DNA of 64,000 bases from Oscarella lobularis (Eukaryota > Porifera > Homoscleromorpha > Homosclerophorida > Oscarellidae): the NCBI RefSeq assembly GCF_947507565.1, contig NC_089176.1, positions 558,001-622,000 on the forward strand, in the 5' to 3' direction. Numbering within the stretch: position 1 is the stretch's first letter; the number at the start of each line of letters is the position of its first letter. The notes below the pieces were generated by a model. That model was not told the origin of the DNA. It saw nothing but the letters and a program-made list of their open reading frames with translations, and searched no databases. Shown here one piece after another: positions 9,572 to 19,240 of this stretch. The translations under genes were made by a program, and so were the position numbers.

Positions 9572-11125
9572 ATGTCTCTGCTTACTCATCTCCTGTTCTT
9601 CACTGCAGCTGCTGTAGCAGCGCTCGCCACGAAAGAATTGCCAAAGAAGCCTAATGTCATTGTCATTTACGGTGACGACGTCGGGTATGGCGATCTCAAC
9701 ATCTACGGCCATCCCACGACCTTCACCCCGAATCTTGATCGAATGGCTTTTGAAGGCATGCGAATGCTCCAATTCTATTCAGCCGCTCCCGTTTGCTCGC
9801 CTTCGCGCGCTTCTCTCATGACTGGTCGTCTTTATCCCAGAACGGGAGTCTATTCGAAGCCCAACGGCGGCGGCAGCGCCGACACCAGGACCGGACTCAC
9901 CGTTTTCGGCCCAGAATCGATTGGCGGCATGATAGAAACCGAAATGACAGTCGCTCAAATGCTAAAACCGCTTGGTTACGCGACGGGAGCACTGGGCAAG
10001 TGGCACTTGGGCATAGGCGAAAACCTGAAATATTTTCCAACGAAACGCGGCTTCGACAGCTATTTCGGCGCACCGATGACTCTGAACGATTGCGTTTCAA
10101 ACGCTGGCGGAACGAGACTCGGTCCTTGTCCCATATTTCACAACGAAACGATAGCCACGCAACCGAGCGACGTTCTCGATATCGACCAAATGTACGTTGA
10201 CAACGTGAAGGATTTTATCAGCGCACATCAGCACGAACCGTTCTTCTTCTACTTCGCTTCTCATCACACCCATCTGCCTCAATTTGCGTCTGCGACTTTT
10301 ATAAATACGACTCGACGCGGCCTGTTTGGCGATTCGCTTGCCGAGCTGGATTACAGCGTCGGACAAGTGATGGATCATCTCGTTTCCTTAGGAATACAAA
10401 ACCGAACGCTGGTCGCTTTCAGTTCAGACAACGGGCCTCAGCTTATGAGCAAGGAATTAGGCGGAGAGCAGGGTCCGTTAAAATGCGGAAAGGGAACGAC
10501 GTACGAAGGCGGCATGCGTGAACCCGCTATCTTTTGGTGGCCAGGAGTTATAGCTCCCAATACGGTATCACATGCCTTGGGTAGTACACTCGACATCTCC
10601 GTCACGGCTGTCAGTCTCGCCGGTGGAAGTTTGCCGAAGGACCGTCAAATAGACGGATATGACCTAACCGACGTTCTGACGGGGAAGTCGTCCACGGGGC
10701 CGCGCGATCGGATGTTTTACTACAGCGGTCCTTACCTCATGGCTGTACGACTGAATCAATATAAAGCGCATTTCTGGACGATGGGAAGCCACTGCGCCAA
10801 GACTTACCATGATCAGGACTGTTGGTCCGCGTCTCCACTGACACACCAAAGTCCACCGTTACTCTTCGATCTAGAGCACGATGCGAAAGAAAGAGTTCCA
10901 CTTAACGTTACCTCGTCAAAATTTGCGCCGATACTCAAGGAAATCCTCACCTTGACAGAAGAGCACAACAAGACAATGACGTTTGGTGATCCAATGGTTT
11001 CTATGGGCTCCAATAGGGACCTTTTTCCTTGTTGCAGCCCCTCTTGCTCGCCTAGACCAAAGTGCTGCAAGTGCTCCAATGGTACTCGCACCAGCGAAAA
11101 TTTCATGGGCGTGACATTTCCCTAA
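9572..11125 (+). CDS. Arylsulfatase A-like, tandem copy 2
   Basis: Second tandem paralog, about 517 aa, intronless. An in-frame ATG exists at 9548, but I choose 9572 because the protein then begins MSLLTHL..., aligning with the starts of copies 3 and 4 (MSQLTLTHL, MSRLTHL). It has a signal peptide rich in Ala, GDDVGYGDL, CSPSRASLMTGR (formylglycine Cys near 9794), GKWHLG, the GPLKCGKGTTYEGG block and the C-terminal Cys cluster. It is closest to copy 1; both carry STG-rich inserts after the signature that copies 3 and 4 lack. Only about 60 bp separates it from the stop of copy 1. Confidence 0.95.
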   Translation: MSLLTHLLFFTAAAVAALATKELPKKPNVIVIYGDDVGYGDLNIYGHPTTFTPNLDRMAFEGMRMLQFYSAAPVCSPSRASLMTGRLYPRTGVYSKPNGGGSADTRTGLTVFGPESIGGMIETEMTVAQMLKPLGYATGALGKWHLGIGENLKYFPTKRGFDSYFGAPMTLNDCVSNAGGTRLGPCPIFHNETIATQPSDVLDIDQMYVDNVKDFISAHQHEPFFFYFASHHTHLPQFASATFINTTRRGLFGDSLAELDYSVGQVMDHLVSLGIQNRTLVAFSSDNGPQLMSKELGGEQGPLKCGKGTTYEGGMREPAIFWWPGVIAPNTVSHALGSTLDISVTAVSLAGGSLPKDRQIDGYDLTDVLTGKSSTGPRDRMFYYSGPYLMAVRLNQYKAHFWTMGSHCAKTYHDQDCWSASPLTHQSPPLLFDLEHDAKERVPLNVTSSKFAPILKEILTLTEEHNKTMTFGDPMVSMGSNRDLFPCCSPSCSPRPKCCKCSNGTRTSENFMGVTFP

Positions 11126-11183
11126 TCTTTACCTCAACTTTTTGAATGATCGTTGCTGTAGTCGTGTGAGCTTCTTCTACCAT

Positions 11184-11189
11184 CACGTG
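11184..11189. promoter_or_regulatory. CACGTG E-box 13 bp before ATG
   Basis: The block CCATCACGTGCTTCAT precedes the ATG at 11197, with CACGTG starting 13 bp upstream. The same block is found in copy 4. Confidence 0.5.
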
Positions 11190-11196
11190 CTTCATA

Positions 11197-12726
11197 ATGT
11201 CTCAGCTTACTCTGACTCATCTCGTCCTTTGCATCGTCGTTGCAGTATACGCTACCAAAGAACTTCCCGAAAAGCCTAACATCATTATTATCTTTGGTGA
11301 CGACGTTGGCTACGGCGATCTCAACGTCTATGGACATCCAACGTCGTTCACACCTAGTCTCAACCGAATGGCAAAAGAAGGCCTTCGAATGTTTCAATTC
11401 TACTCGGCTGCACCGGTGTGTTCACCGTCGCGCGCGTCTCTAATGACCGGCCGCCTCTATCCGCGAACTGGCGTCTACGCCGCACCCACGAAGGGCATGC
11501 CGACAGGTCTGTCAGCCTTTACTGCCGAGCCAGCAAAAGGAATGCTTCTATCGGAAATCACAATAGCTGAAGCGTTGCGAGGAAACGCCGGATACGCGAC
11601 AGGAATGCTGGGAAAGTGGCATTTAGGTCTCGGCGAGAAACAGCAGTATATGCCGATCAATCGCGGCTTTGGTAGTTACTACGGCCTGCCTCTAACCCAA
11701 GCATTATGCTCGTCAAATATTTGGCATGCTAGGCAACCTGGAAAGTGCATGGTCTTCGAGAATCGAACAATCGTCGCGCAACCGGCCGACGTTCTCAACC
11801 TCGACGCGACGTACGTGAACGAGACGAAACGCTTTGTCACGGCACATCGTGACGAGCCTTTTTTCTTCTATTTCGCCTCTCATCACACTCACCAACCTCA
11901 ATGGGCATCTCCTTCGTTTCAAAACACAACTCGACGCGGTCTCTTTGGCGACTCGCTCGCCGAACTGGACTGGAGCGTCGGGCAAATTCTCGATCACCTC
12001 GTCGAGACGGGAATCGAGAATCGCACTCTCGTCGTATTCACATCCGACAATGGACCGGCGCTTTTTTCGCAAAAACTCGGCGGCGAACAGGGTCCGCTTA
12101 AGTGCGGCAAGGGTACGACTTACGAAGGTGGCGTACGCGAACCGGCCATATTTTGGTGGCCGTCTGTCATTGAACCTGGCCGCGTATCTCGAGTCCTTGC
12201 TAGCACACTCGACATATTTCCGACAGCGATGAATCTAGCCGGAGTCAACACGACTCAATTGTCCGGGCAGCCCATTTCCGATGGCTACGACTTGACGAAA
12301 GTTTTGACCGGCGAATCTTCCGACGGTCCGCGTAGCGAGATGTTTTACTATAGCGGCGTGTACTTGATGGCGGCGCGGTACGGGGCGTATAAGGCACATT
12401 TCTGGACGATGGGAAGTCACTGCAAGCCATCGTATCACGATTCGGATTGCTGGGATAAAACACCACTTCGATTTCAGAATCCACCATTGCTATTCAACGT
12501 CGAAGAAGATCCAAAAGAAAGGCATCCTCTCGATGCAAGGCACGCTCTGTATCGCAACGTCATGAGCGATATAGTTAGCTTAGTGAAGAAGCACAATGAA
12601 ACGATGACGTTCGGTGGCCCTCAAATTGTTCCGACACAAGATCGAGACGCTTTTCCCTGCTGTAGTCCTAGCTGTTCTCCGAGGCCATCTTGTTGCGCTT
12701 GTTCAAAGGGAGGGAATGGCTTGTAA
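11197..12726 (+). CDS. Arylsulfatase A-like, tandem copy 3
   Basis: Third tandem paralog, 509 aa, intronless. It has a short signal peptide, GDDVGYGDL, CSPSRASLMTGR with the formylglycine Cys near 11419, GKWHLG, GPLKCGKGTTYEGG and the C-terminal PCCSPSCSPRP cluster. It is nearly identical to copy 4 over most of its length, including upstream sequence, which indicates a recent duplication or gene conversion. The differences concentrate in two short variable loops (near 11490-11540 and 11700-11750), where the copies differ by small in-frame indels. Confidence 0.95.
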   Translation: MSQLTLTHLVLCIVVAVYATKELPEKPNIIIIFGDDVGYGDLNVYGHPTSFTPSLNRMAKEGLRMFQFYSAAPVCSPSRASLMTGRLYPRTGVYAAPTKGMPTGLSAFTAEPAKGMLLSEITIAEALRGNAGYATGMLGKWHLGLGEKQQYMPINRGFGSYYGLPLTQALCSSNIWHARQPGKCMVFENRTIVAQPADVLNLDATYVNETKRFVTAHRDEPFFFYFASHHTHQPQWASPSFQNTTRRGLFGDSLAELDWSVGQILDHLVETGIENRTLVVFTSDNGPALFSQKLGGEQGPLKCGKGTTYEGGVREPAIFWWPSVIEPGRVSRVLASTLDIFPTAMNLAGVNTTQLSGQPISDGYDLTKVLTGESSDGPRSEMFYYSGVYLMAARYGAYKAHFWTMGSHCKPSYHDSDCWDKTPLRFQNPPLLFNVEEDPKERHPLDARHALYRNVMSDIVSLVKKHNETMTFGGPQIVPTQDRDAFPCCSPSCSPRPSCCACSKGGNGL

Positions 12727-12820
12727 TTAATCGAGCATGCTGCTGACGTCTTAAATAAGTATTGGTCTACTTCCTTTACCTCGTCAAAATTTGCTCGTGC
12801 ATGTGAGCTTCTCCTACCAT

Positions 12821-12826
12821 CACGTG
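12821..12826. promoter_or_regulatory. CACGTG E-box 13 bp before ATG
   Basis: CACGTG begins 13 bp upstream of the ATG at 12834, in the same CCATCACGTGCTTCAT context as in copy 3. Confidence 0.5.
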
Positions 12827-12833
12827 CTTCATA

Positions 12834-14360
12834 ATGTCTCGGCTTACTCATCTCGTCCTTTGCATCGTCGTTGCAGTATACGCTACCAAGGAACTTCCCG
12901 AAAAGCCTAACATCATTATTATCTTCGGTGACGACGTTGGCTACGGCGATCTCAACGTCTATGGACATCCAACGTCGTTCACACCTAGTCTCAACCGAAT
13001 GGCAAAAGAAGGCCTTCGAATGTTTCAATTCTACTCGGCTGCACCGGTTTGCTCGCCGTCGCGCGCGTCTCTATTGACCGGCCGCCTCTACCCGCGAACG
13101 GGTGTCTATGCCGCACCCACAGAGAACAAGACCGGCCTGTCGACCTTTAATCCCCAGTCAGCGAAAGGAATGCTTCTATCGGAAATCACAATAGCTGAAG
13201 CGTTGCGAGGAAACGCCGGATACGCGACAGGAATGCTGGGCAAGTGGCATTTAGGTTTCGGCGAGAAACAGCAGTATATGCCGATCAATCGCGGCTTTAG
13301 CAGTTACTACGGCCTACCCCTAACCCAAGTAGGATGCTCGTCAAATATTTACAACAAGACTCACAATCCGCCGCCTGGGCCTTGCATGGTCTTTGAAAAT
13401 CGAACAATCGTCGCGCAGCCGGCCGACGTTCTCAACCTCGACGCGGCGTACGTGAACGAGGTGAAACGATTCGTCACGGCACATCGCGACGAGCCTTTCT
13501 TCTTCTACTTCGCCGCTCACCACACTCACCAGCCCCAATGGGCATCTCCTTCGTTTCAAAACACAACTCGACGCGGTCTCTTTGGCGACTCGCTCGCCGA
13601 ACTGGACTGGAGCGTCGGGCAAATTCTCGATCACCTCGTCGAGACGGGAATCGCGAATCGCACTCTCGTCGTATTCACGTCCGACAATGGACCGGCGCTC
13701 ATATCGAAAGAACTCGGCGGCGAGCAGGGTCCGCTTAAGTGCGGCAAGGGTACGACTTACGAAGGTGGTGTACGCGAACCGGCCATGTTTTGGTGGCCGT
13801 CTGTCATCGAACCTGGCCGCGTATCTCGAGTCCTTGCTAGCACACTCGACATATTTCCCACAGTGATGAATCTAGCCGGAGTCAACACGACTCAATTGTC
13901 GGGGCAGCCCATTTCCGATGGCTACGATTTGACGAAAGTTTTGACCGGCGAATCTTCCGACGGTCCGCGTAGCGAGATGTTTTACTATAGCGGCGTATAC
14001 TTGATGGCGGCGCGGTACGGGGCGTATAAGGCGCATTTCTGGACGATAGGAAGTCACTGCCTGTCAACGTATCACGATTCGGATTGCTGGAATGAAACAC
14101 CGCTTCGATTTCAGAATCCACCGTTGCTATTCAACGTCGAAGAAGATCCAAAAGAAAGGCATCCTCTCGATGCAAGGCACGCTCTGTATCGAAACGCCAT
14201 GAGCGATATAGTTAGCTTAGTGAAGAAGCACAATGAAACGATGACGTTTGGTGGCCCGCAAATTGTCCCAGGTCCACCAGATCACGACGCTTTTCCTTGC
14301 TGCAGTCCTAGCTGTTCCCCGAGACCATCTTGTTGCGGTTGTTCAAAGGATGAATTATAA
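12834..14360 (+). CDS. Arylsulfatase A-like, tandem copy 4
   Basis: Fourth tandem paralog, 508 aa, intronless, the closest relative of copy 3. The signature Cys lies near 13050 in CSPSRASLLTGR. The metal-binding, GKWHLG and GGVREPA motifs are intact, as is the C-terminal Cys cluster, so it should be active. Relative to copy 3 it differs mainly in the loop after YAAPT (ENKTGLSTFNPQ) and around YNKTHNPPPGP, surface positions where substrate preference could diverge. That last point is inference. Confidence 0.95.
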   Translation: MSRLTHLVLCIVVAVYATKELPEKPNIIIIFGDDVGYGDLNVYGHPTSFTPSLNRMAKEGLRMFQFYSAAPVCSPSRASLLTGRLYPRTGVYAAPTENKTGLSTFNPQSAKGMLLSEITIAEALRGNAGYATGMLGKWHLGFGEKQQYMPINRGFSSYYGLPLTQVGCSSNIYNKTHNPPPGPCMVFENRTIVAQPADVLNLDAAYVNEVKRFVTAHRDEPFFFYFAAHHTHQPQWASPSFQNTTRRGLFGDSLAELDWSVGQILDHLVETGIANRTLVVFTSDNGPALISKELGGEQGPLKCGKGTTYEGGVREPAMFWWPSVIEPGRVSRVLASTLDIFPTVMNLAGVNTTQLSGQPISDGYDLTKVLTGESSDGPRSEMFYYSGVYLMAARYGAYKAHFWTIGSHCLSTYHDSDCWNETPLRFQNPPLLFNVEEDPKERHPLDARHALYRNAMSDIVSLVKKHNETMTFGGPQIVPGPPDHDAFPCCSPSCSPRPSCCGCSKDEL

Positions 14361-14545
14361 TTAATCGTGCATGGCTGCTGGCGTCTTGCGTGTAATGCTG
14401 ACTAATTGCGTCAAACGCGTACAGTGACGAAATTCACAATCATCCATTTAATAATCAGCTCCAAAATTTGACGCATCAGGCGACAAAAATCATTCGGAAA
14501 ACACATACATAGCGACACAAGCCCTCTCTAAAAACCTACAAGTAT

Positions 14546-15283
14546 CTATACTCCGAATCTAGACTTGAGCATCCACGGAGAATCTTTCGAGGGTCTTTCT
14601 AGAACAACGTAGGCACAATAATCGACGTCGTTCCCGAAAGACCTCGGAAGAGTAAGACGAACGGCTGTTTGAACAGCGTAGCCGTGACTGACGAGAGCGA
14701 CAGTGCTCGGATAGTGCTTGTTCGACAAGTCAACAAACGCATTTTCGTACCTAGACCCAGAAACCCCACCGTCACACGTTCCAATGATGGACTATTTTTA
14801 ATTGCCTCCTGAATGCTTCCCCAAATGATTCTCTGTAGTTTGGAACTGGACAGACAATCCCTGCGTCGTTCAACGACGCGACGCCTTCTTTTTCGATAGT
14901 AGGCGATGGCACAATGGGCTGCTCGTGTATGCTGCAGCTATCGTTAATGACTTCGCTTAGCCCATTTGCTATTCCAATCGATTCTAGACCCATGGCTTTC
15001 GAGAAGTTAGTCGCCGTTTGAAGACAGCGCAAAAATGGAGACGAGATAACGAATGCGATACCCTGAAGAAAAGACGAGGCTAAAGAGGACCCGGAATAAA
15101 TGCGTGAGCCCCGACTTCGTTTCGTAGACGAACGCCGAGCTCTCTCGCTTGCTCTTTGCCTTCGTCGGTGAGAGGCGGATCGTAGGATCGAGCCGTTGGA
15201 TGCATCTGTCGCCATTTGTGCCCGTAGGCGTGATCGGCGCGCTCTCCGTGGCGAATAACGTACAGAAGCTGGCGACACGACAT
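14546..15283 (-). CDS. Histidine phosphatase (phosphoglycerate-mutase-like)
   Basis: Branch-2/UBASH3-like member of the histidine phosphatase superfamily, about 209 aa. Three exons: 15283-15116, 15062-14847, 14791-14546. The catalytic RHG motif is in YVIRHGERAD; SSPFLRCLQTA carries the conserved Arg; ALVSHGYAVQT supplies the second catalytic His. Frames join as RLRNE-GIAFVISS and GIVCP-SIIGTCDGG with introns of about 53-55 nt. An in-frame ATG at 15304 would add seven residues; I prefer MSCRQLL at 15283. There is no signal peptide, so it is probably cytosolic. The substrate (phosphoprotein or small phosphoester) cannot be told. It is adjacent to, and on the same strand as, the TGF-beta receptor. 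Confidence 0.8.
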
Positions 15284-15343
15284 ACGGGAAGGTATAAATC
15301 TCATCGAAAAAATGCGGAATTTAATTAATTTGCTAGGAACGTT

Positions 15344-17159
15344 CTAAGAATTATTCATCATTTGCTTCAGAGATTTTTTGATACGCAGAGCCGATAAACG
15401 AGCCGAAGGACTGTTAGACCAGCACTCTTCAATTATTTGGGAGACACGACAGATCAACTGCAAAAATCCATATCAATGTCAAAAACTGCAATTTCAAAAG
15501 GAAAAACCGTACCTTATCTTGCTGCCAGTTATCAGGAATCAGTGGACGAACTTGCTTCTTCGAGACAACTTGAGCCATTTCTTCAAATGAAGGATCAGCT
15601 TCTACCATATCTTCGTACGGCTGCCTGTAGTCTTCAATGTCGCCTAAAAACCATTTATTAGCCTATATAGACCTTGTTCAAAGCACCGTACCAGTCAAGC
15701 TGCATCTTGACGTGATTTCCCATATCACGAGAGCAAGAGAATAGATATCAGCCTGCTTGTAAGCTTCAAAACTGCCGTAATTCATGCTTTCGTCCAGTAT
15801 CTCCGGCGCCATGTAGCGTATGGTACCAACTTTAGTCGTCTGGGGAATAGTGAGCCGATTGGACAGAACGTCGTGCGACACTGCTAACCCAAAATCGCCA
15901 AGACAACAGGAACAGTCTTTCTTCACCAAATAATTCCGACTTTTGATATCTCGATGTGCAATTGCTGGTTTCCCTTGAAGCCCTTGCACGGCCAAATGAA
16001 GATGAGCCAAGCCGGCGGACGCCGACTCGACGAGTTTTAGCATCGTTTTCCCGTCGATAGCGTTCTGCGTCAGAAAATCAAAGAGAGATCCAAATTCGCA
16101 ATAATCCGTAACGAGCCATAGTTGAGTCCACGCGCCGTTGTCGTTGTTATCCGCCGCGATAAAGCCGAGAATGTTCGTGTGACGAAGCATCGCCGTTTGA
16201 TAGATCTCGACTTCGCGCGCCCACGACTGTTCGTCTTTCGACGCGAAGACTTTGACGGCGACGTATTGCTCCATCCAGCGTCCTTTCCAAACGTTTCCGT
16301 AGCGACCGCAACCTATTTGCTCGATCAGAGTCGTCTGACGAGCGATGGACGTCTGTTCGAGCATGGGAAGTCCGGCGCCGCTTCCCGTCATCGTCAGGTC
16401 CATGCCCGGCGCCGAGTAATTTATTGTCACTGGAATTTCGACGTTGAGGTTCAAACTCGCCGATCTTCGTCTGAACCGGGCAACGAGTAGAACAACGACG
16501 ATAATTACGACGACTAGGCAACCGCAAAGGGAACCGATGACAACCGAGATGATCATGACAGATTGACTTTGTGAATTGTTCGACATTATATCCGCAGCGG
16601 CGGGATGATGGTTTGGGCTAGTTGTCGCGTCGCGGCTACGTGAACGCGGCGAGCTAGTGCTGTCGTCACGGTAACCCTTCGGGGACGTAGGAGTGAGGCT
16701 TGCTCTCGTTGCGGCTTCTGTTTCCTTAGGGGAAGGGGCGACCGGATCTGTTGTAGGTGGCGACGAAATGCTTTCAGTGGGCAACGTGACGGTGGATCTC
16801 GGTGGCGCGAGGCTCGGAGGAGCGTTACAGTAGTCTGTGTCACAGCAGAGATTGTTTCCCCTGCATCTCAGAAACGTCAGACTGCTAGCCAGGCAATGCC
16901 TAGAATAATGCACGGTGCCATCCTTTGTCGTGAACGGTCGGGTAGTGCATTTTGCGCCTGAGCTGTTTGTGGTACAGAACGACGCGCCTGGGGAACAGCC
17001 ACCAATGTCGTTTTGACAGAAACAAACCAGTGCTGAGAGAAGACAGTGTTCTGATTTCGGAATCGGCGTGACAACTAAGGGGACCCCTAACTTACACATG
17101 GAAAATCTGACAGACTGACTTGCAAAAAGCAGAAAAAGAGCGAGAAGTAGTCGCTTCAT
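15344..17159 (-). CDS. Type I TGF-beta/activin receptor Ser/Thr kinase
   Basis: Single-pass receptor kinase, about 570 aa, exons 17159-15692, 15643-15513, 15457-15344. The signal peptide [12 protein letters not shown] opens the chosen start (an ATG at 17177 is also in frame). The ectodomain is Cys-rich and ends in CCDTDYCN, the activin-receptor signature. A Ser/Thr/Pro stalk is followed by a TM segment (about 200-230). The GS box reads [18 protein letters not shown], which defines type I receptors. Kinase motifs: [31 protein letters not shown] and MAPEILD. The L45 loop [18 protein letters not shown] is close to vertebrate TGFBR1/ACVR1B, predicting SMAD2/3-type signalling. It should pair with a type II receptor not present here. 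Confidence 0.95.
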
Positions 17160-17531
17160 AGTCGTCGGCCTTCGCAACGATTTTATGCTGCGTGCTCAGA
17201 CGAGCGACTTGATTTTATTAGCGCGCTGCGCGCGCCATCAGCGGTAGGTATAAGGCTGCCTGTACTGTACCGCCTGTACAACACAAGAATATTGCGAAAG
17301 ATGTCTTTCTCAGTACGTGCTGCAGTTACGTCGCTTGCGAGTTGTGGCGACTTTTATTCCTCCACCAACTCTTCAGTCGAGCGGCGGGATGGGTTGAGGA
17401 ATCGTGAGTTGAACATTTGGTATATTTATTTAAGTCAGAGAAATCAAAACTCATGAACAACAGCGACAACAACGACAACGACAACAACAACAACAGTATT
17501 GAACTTGAATTTGCTCTTCAGCTCAGATAAC
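17160..17531. other. Intergenic region upstream of the TGF-beta receptor
   Basis: About 370 bp without a supported gene. It holds a GCGCGCTGCGCGCGC-rich stretch near 17220 and an imperfect (CAACGA)/(CAACAA) tract near 17455-17495. It is the likely promoter of the receptor and the 3' flank of the Cys-rich gene. Confidence 0.4.
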
Positions 17532-17927
17532 TTACCAGTATGAGCCAAAGCAGTCGGAGCACTTGGCGTCGTTGCACACAGCCGTAAGGGTTACGTTTTT
17601 CAAACACTGACACGCCCCATTGAAGAATTTACAATAACCGCTAACACGAAGGAACACATCACCAGCTGGATTGCAAAACCAGCAGTCGTCACAAGGACAG
17701 TATGGCTCCACGGGACAGGCCGCATTTGGATCAGCAGCAGCGGCGGCTCGTTTGGTTCTTGTGTCTGCAGTCTCAGCAGCGTCTGACTCGCCCGCTTCCA
17801 ACTTCTTAGCAGCTTTTGCATTCATTGTACTAGTAGCGTCGTAGGTTGTAGATGCGGTCTGGGTCAGGCCCAAGATAACTGCAACTGAAAGAGCAACAAA
17901 AAGGAGCTTAGACGTGCTGAAAGGCAT
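17532..17927 (-). CDS. Small secreted cysteine-rich protein 1 (novel family)
   Basis: 131 aa, intronless. A strong N-terminal signal peptide (MPFSTSKLLFVALSVAVILG) is followed by a charged Ala/Glu/Lys pro-like segment ending in TRTKR, a dibasic site where a convertase could cut. A compact Cys-rich domain of about 62 residues follows with 11 cysteines, among them DDCWFC, VSGYCKFF, ACQCLK and CNDAKCSDC. I recognise no named family. It is clearly homologous to the gene at 18775-19137 on the other strand, sharing F-R/L-I/V-x-G-Y-C-x-F, C-Q-C-L and C-x-D-x-K-C-S. Function is unknown; secreted ligand, defence peptide or matrix component are all possible. The odd Cys count suggests one unpaired residue or a dimer. 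Confidence 0.85.
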   Translation of the reverse strand: MPFSTSKLLFVALSVAVILGLTQTASTTYDATSTMNAKAAKKLEAGESDAAETADTRTKRAAAAADPNAACPVEPYCPCDDCWFCNPAGDVFLRVSGYCKFFNGACQCLKNVTLTAVCNDAKCSDCFGSYW

Positions 17928-18774
17928 TCTCGATCACGCTTGAGACTTCACGGAGTTTTTAGTTCGAGTTCGTTGAAAAGGAATGACTAGTGAACGTGTA
18001 TCTTGGGCCTCCTTTTATATCTTTTAATTATGCGGGCGCTGCAACCGCAGCGGAGCTAAAAACAGATTTCTTTAGAATCAAAGTAGGTTGCGTCACTAAG
18101 AAACCCTATATTTGTCTGGCAAAGGGAGCTATTTCTGTGTAACTTTTATTAGACAGGATGTGGACCTTCCACGAAAAGGTATGGTATCGTATACGCTGAG
18201 CTTGAGAATCGTCGTCATCCAGCTAGAAACGGCCTGACGGTCCACGCAACGCTCACAAACATTCAAAGAGTGGCTGGCTAAAGAAAAGAATACATTTTCT
18301 CTGTCATTAGGTAAGTGACTGCAAACATGCATGTTTCGTAAAGCTATATTTATCATGATACTGGCACGTCCTTTTCGCATTAATCGTACTGATAAGGGCT
18401 GTGGTTCAAGCCAGTAAGACGAAATTGAGCCTCATTTAGCCAGTATGCATGTATGGATTGAGTCACCGCATCCTTGAAGCCAAGGCTCAAGATCTTTCAT
18501 GTCAGTCCGGCACTATAATTGTAACTCACGACCGACCGGATGCAGCCATCGTTTAGATCTGTTTGCCGTGGCGAGTGGCACTGTGCCAAATAACACGGAA
18601 CTACAGTATCTGCATGAAGCCCCGATAAATCGATTATAGAGAGGCTTCGCGCGGATTCATTTCTAGAGTCTAGACTTTACTATTTGGGGAAGAGCGGTTG
18701 CGTAGATGTCGTATCTTTGGTTCTCTCTTTGGTGAGATACAACCAAACCTGTCACCGTTACCAAGCGCACGAAG
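17928..18774. other. Shared upstream region of the two Cys-rich genes
   Basis: An 847-bp divergent intergenic region. I see a CTTTTATAT box near 18011-18019, suitably placed for the minus-strand gene, and no convincing coding exon. Several small open frames have no family resemblance. Regulatory elements driving both genes would lie here. Confidence 0.5.
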
Positions 18775-19137
18775 ATGCTTGCGTTCAGAAAGTTTCTTAT
18801 TTCTCTGCTAGTCGCCTTTGCTCTTTTCCACTGCGCGATTTCTGCCCGGGCTAACAGCCGCAGCAACACTACTCCCGCTAAGAAGGGCATACCCAATAAC
18901 TTTCCGCCGCGCCCTGGGCCGGCACCCAATCCGAAAGCGGCATGTTCTCAAAGATTCAAAAACAAAGTCCTTGGCTGCCAAAGCGATGAGTGCTCCTTCT
19001 GCTCTCAGGTTGCAAAAGGATTGTATTTCAGAATCAAAGGCTACTGCATGAACTTTGGCAAAACCTGTCAATGTCTGAGAACTATGGCAGTGACAGACAT
19101 TTGCACTGACCCCAAATGTTCATTGTCTGTGAGTTGA
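18775..19137 (+). CDS. Small secreted cysteine-rich protein 2 (novel family)
   Basis: 120 aa, intronless. The signal peptide (MLAFRKFLISLLVAFALFHC) is followed by a short Pro/Asn/Arg-rich linker and a Cys-rich domain of about 65 residues with nine cysteines: AAC, LGCQSDECSFC, IKGYCMNF, TCQCLR, ICTDPKCS. The spacing of the last five cysteines matches that of the minus-strand neighbour at 17532-17927, so the two form a divergent paralog pair. The linker differs: it is Pro-rich here and lacks the TRTKR site. No known family recognised and no function assignable. The divergent arrangement around a shared 847-bp region suggests possible co-regulation. Confidence 0.85.
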   Translation: MLAFRKFLISLLVAFALFHCAISARANSRSNTTPAKKGIPNNFPPRPGPAPNPKAACSQRFKNKVLGCQSDECSFCSQVAKGLYFRIKGYCMNFGKTCQCLRTMAVTDICTDPKCSLSVS

Positions 19138-19240
19138 GGACAACAAGAACCGCTGCGACATGATACGATGTCGTAATTTTTTGTCTTTTTTTGTCAATGC
19201 TTCACTATGGCACCGTGCACAATAAATATGTATTAAATTC

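Noticed and set aside
14772-14816. A 25-nt intron (GTGACG...CTAG) in the histidine phosphatase
   Set aside because: A GTTCCA donor upstream gives a normal 55-nt intron and a continuous SIIGTCDGG frame.
18129-18380. Minus-strand 83-aa open frame between the Cys-rich genes
   Set aside because: No signal peptide, domain, or codon bias; chance frame in AT-rich DNA.
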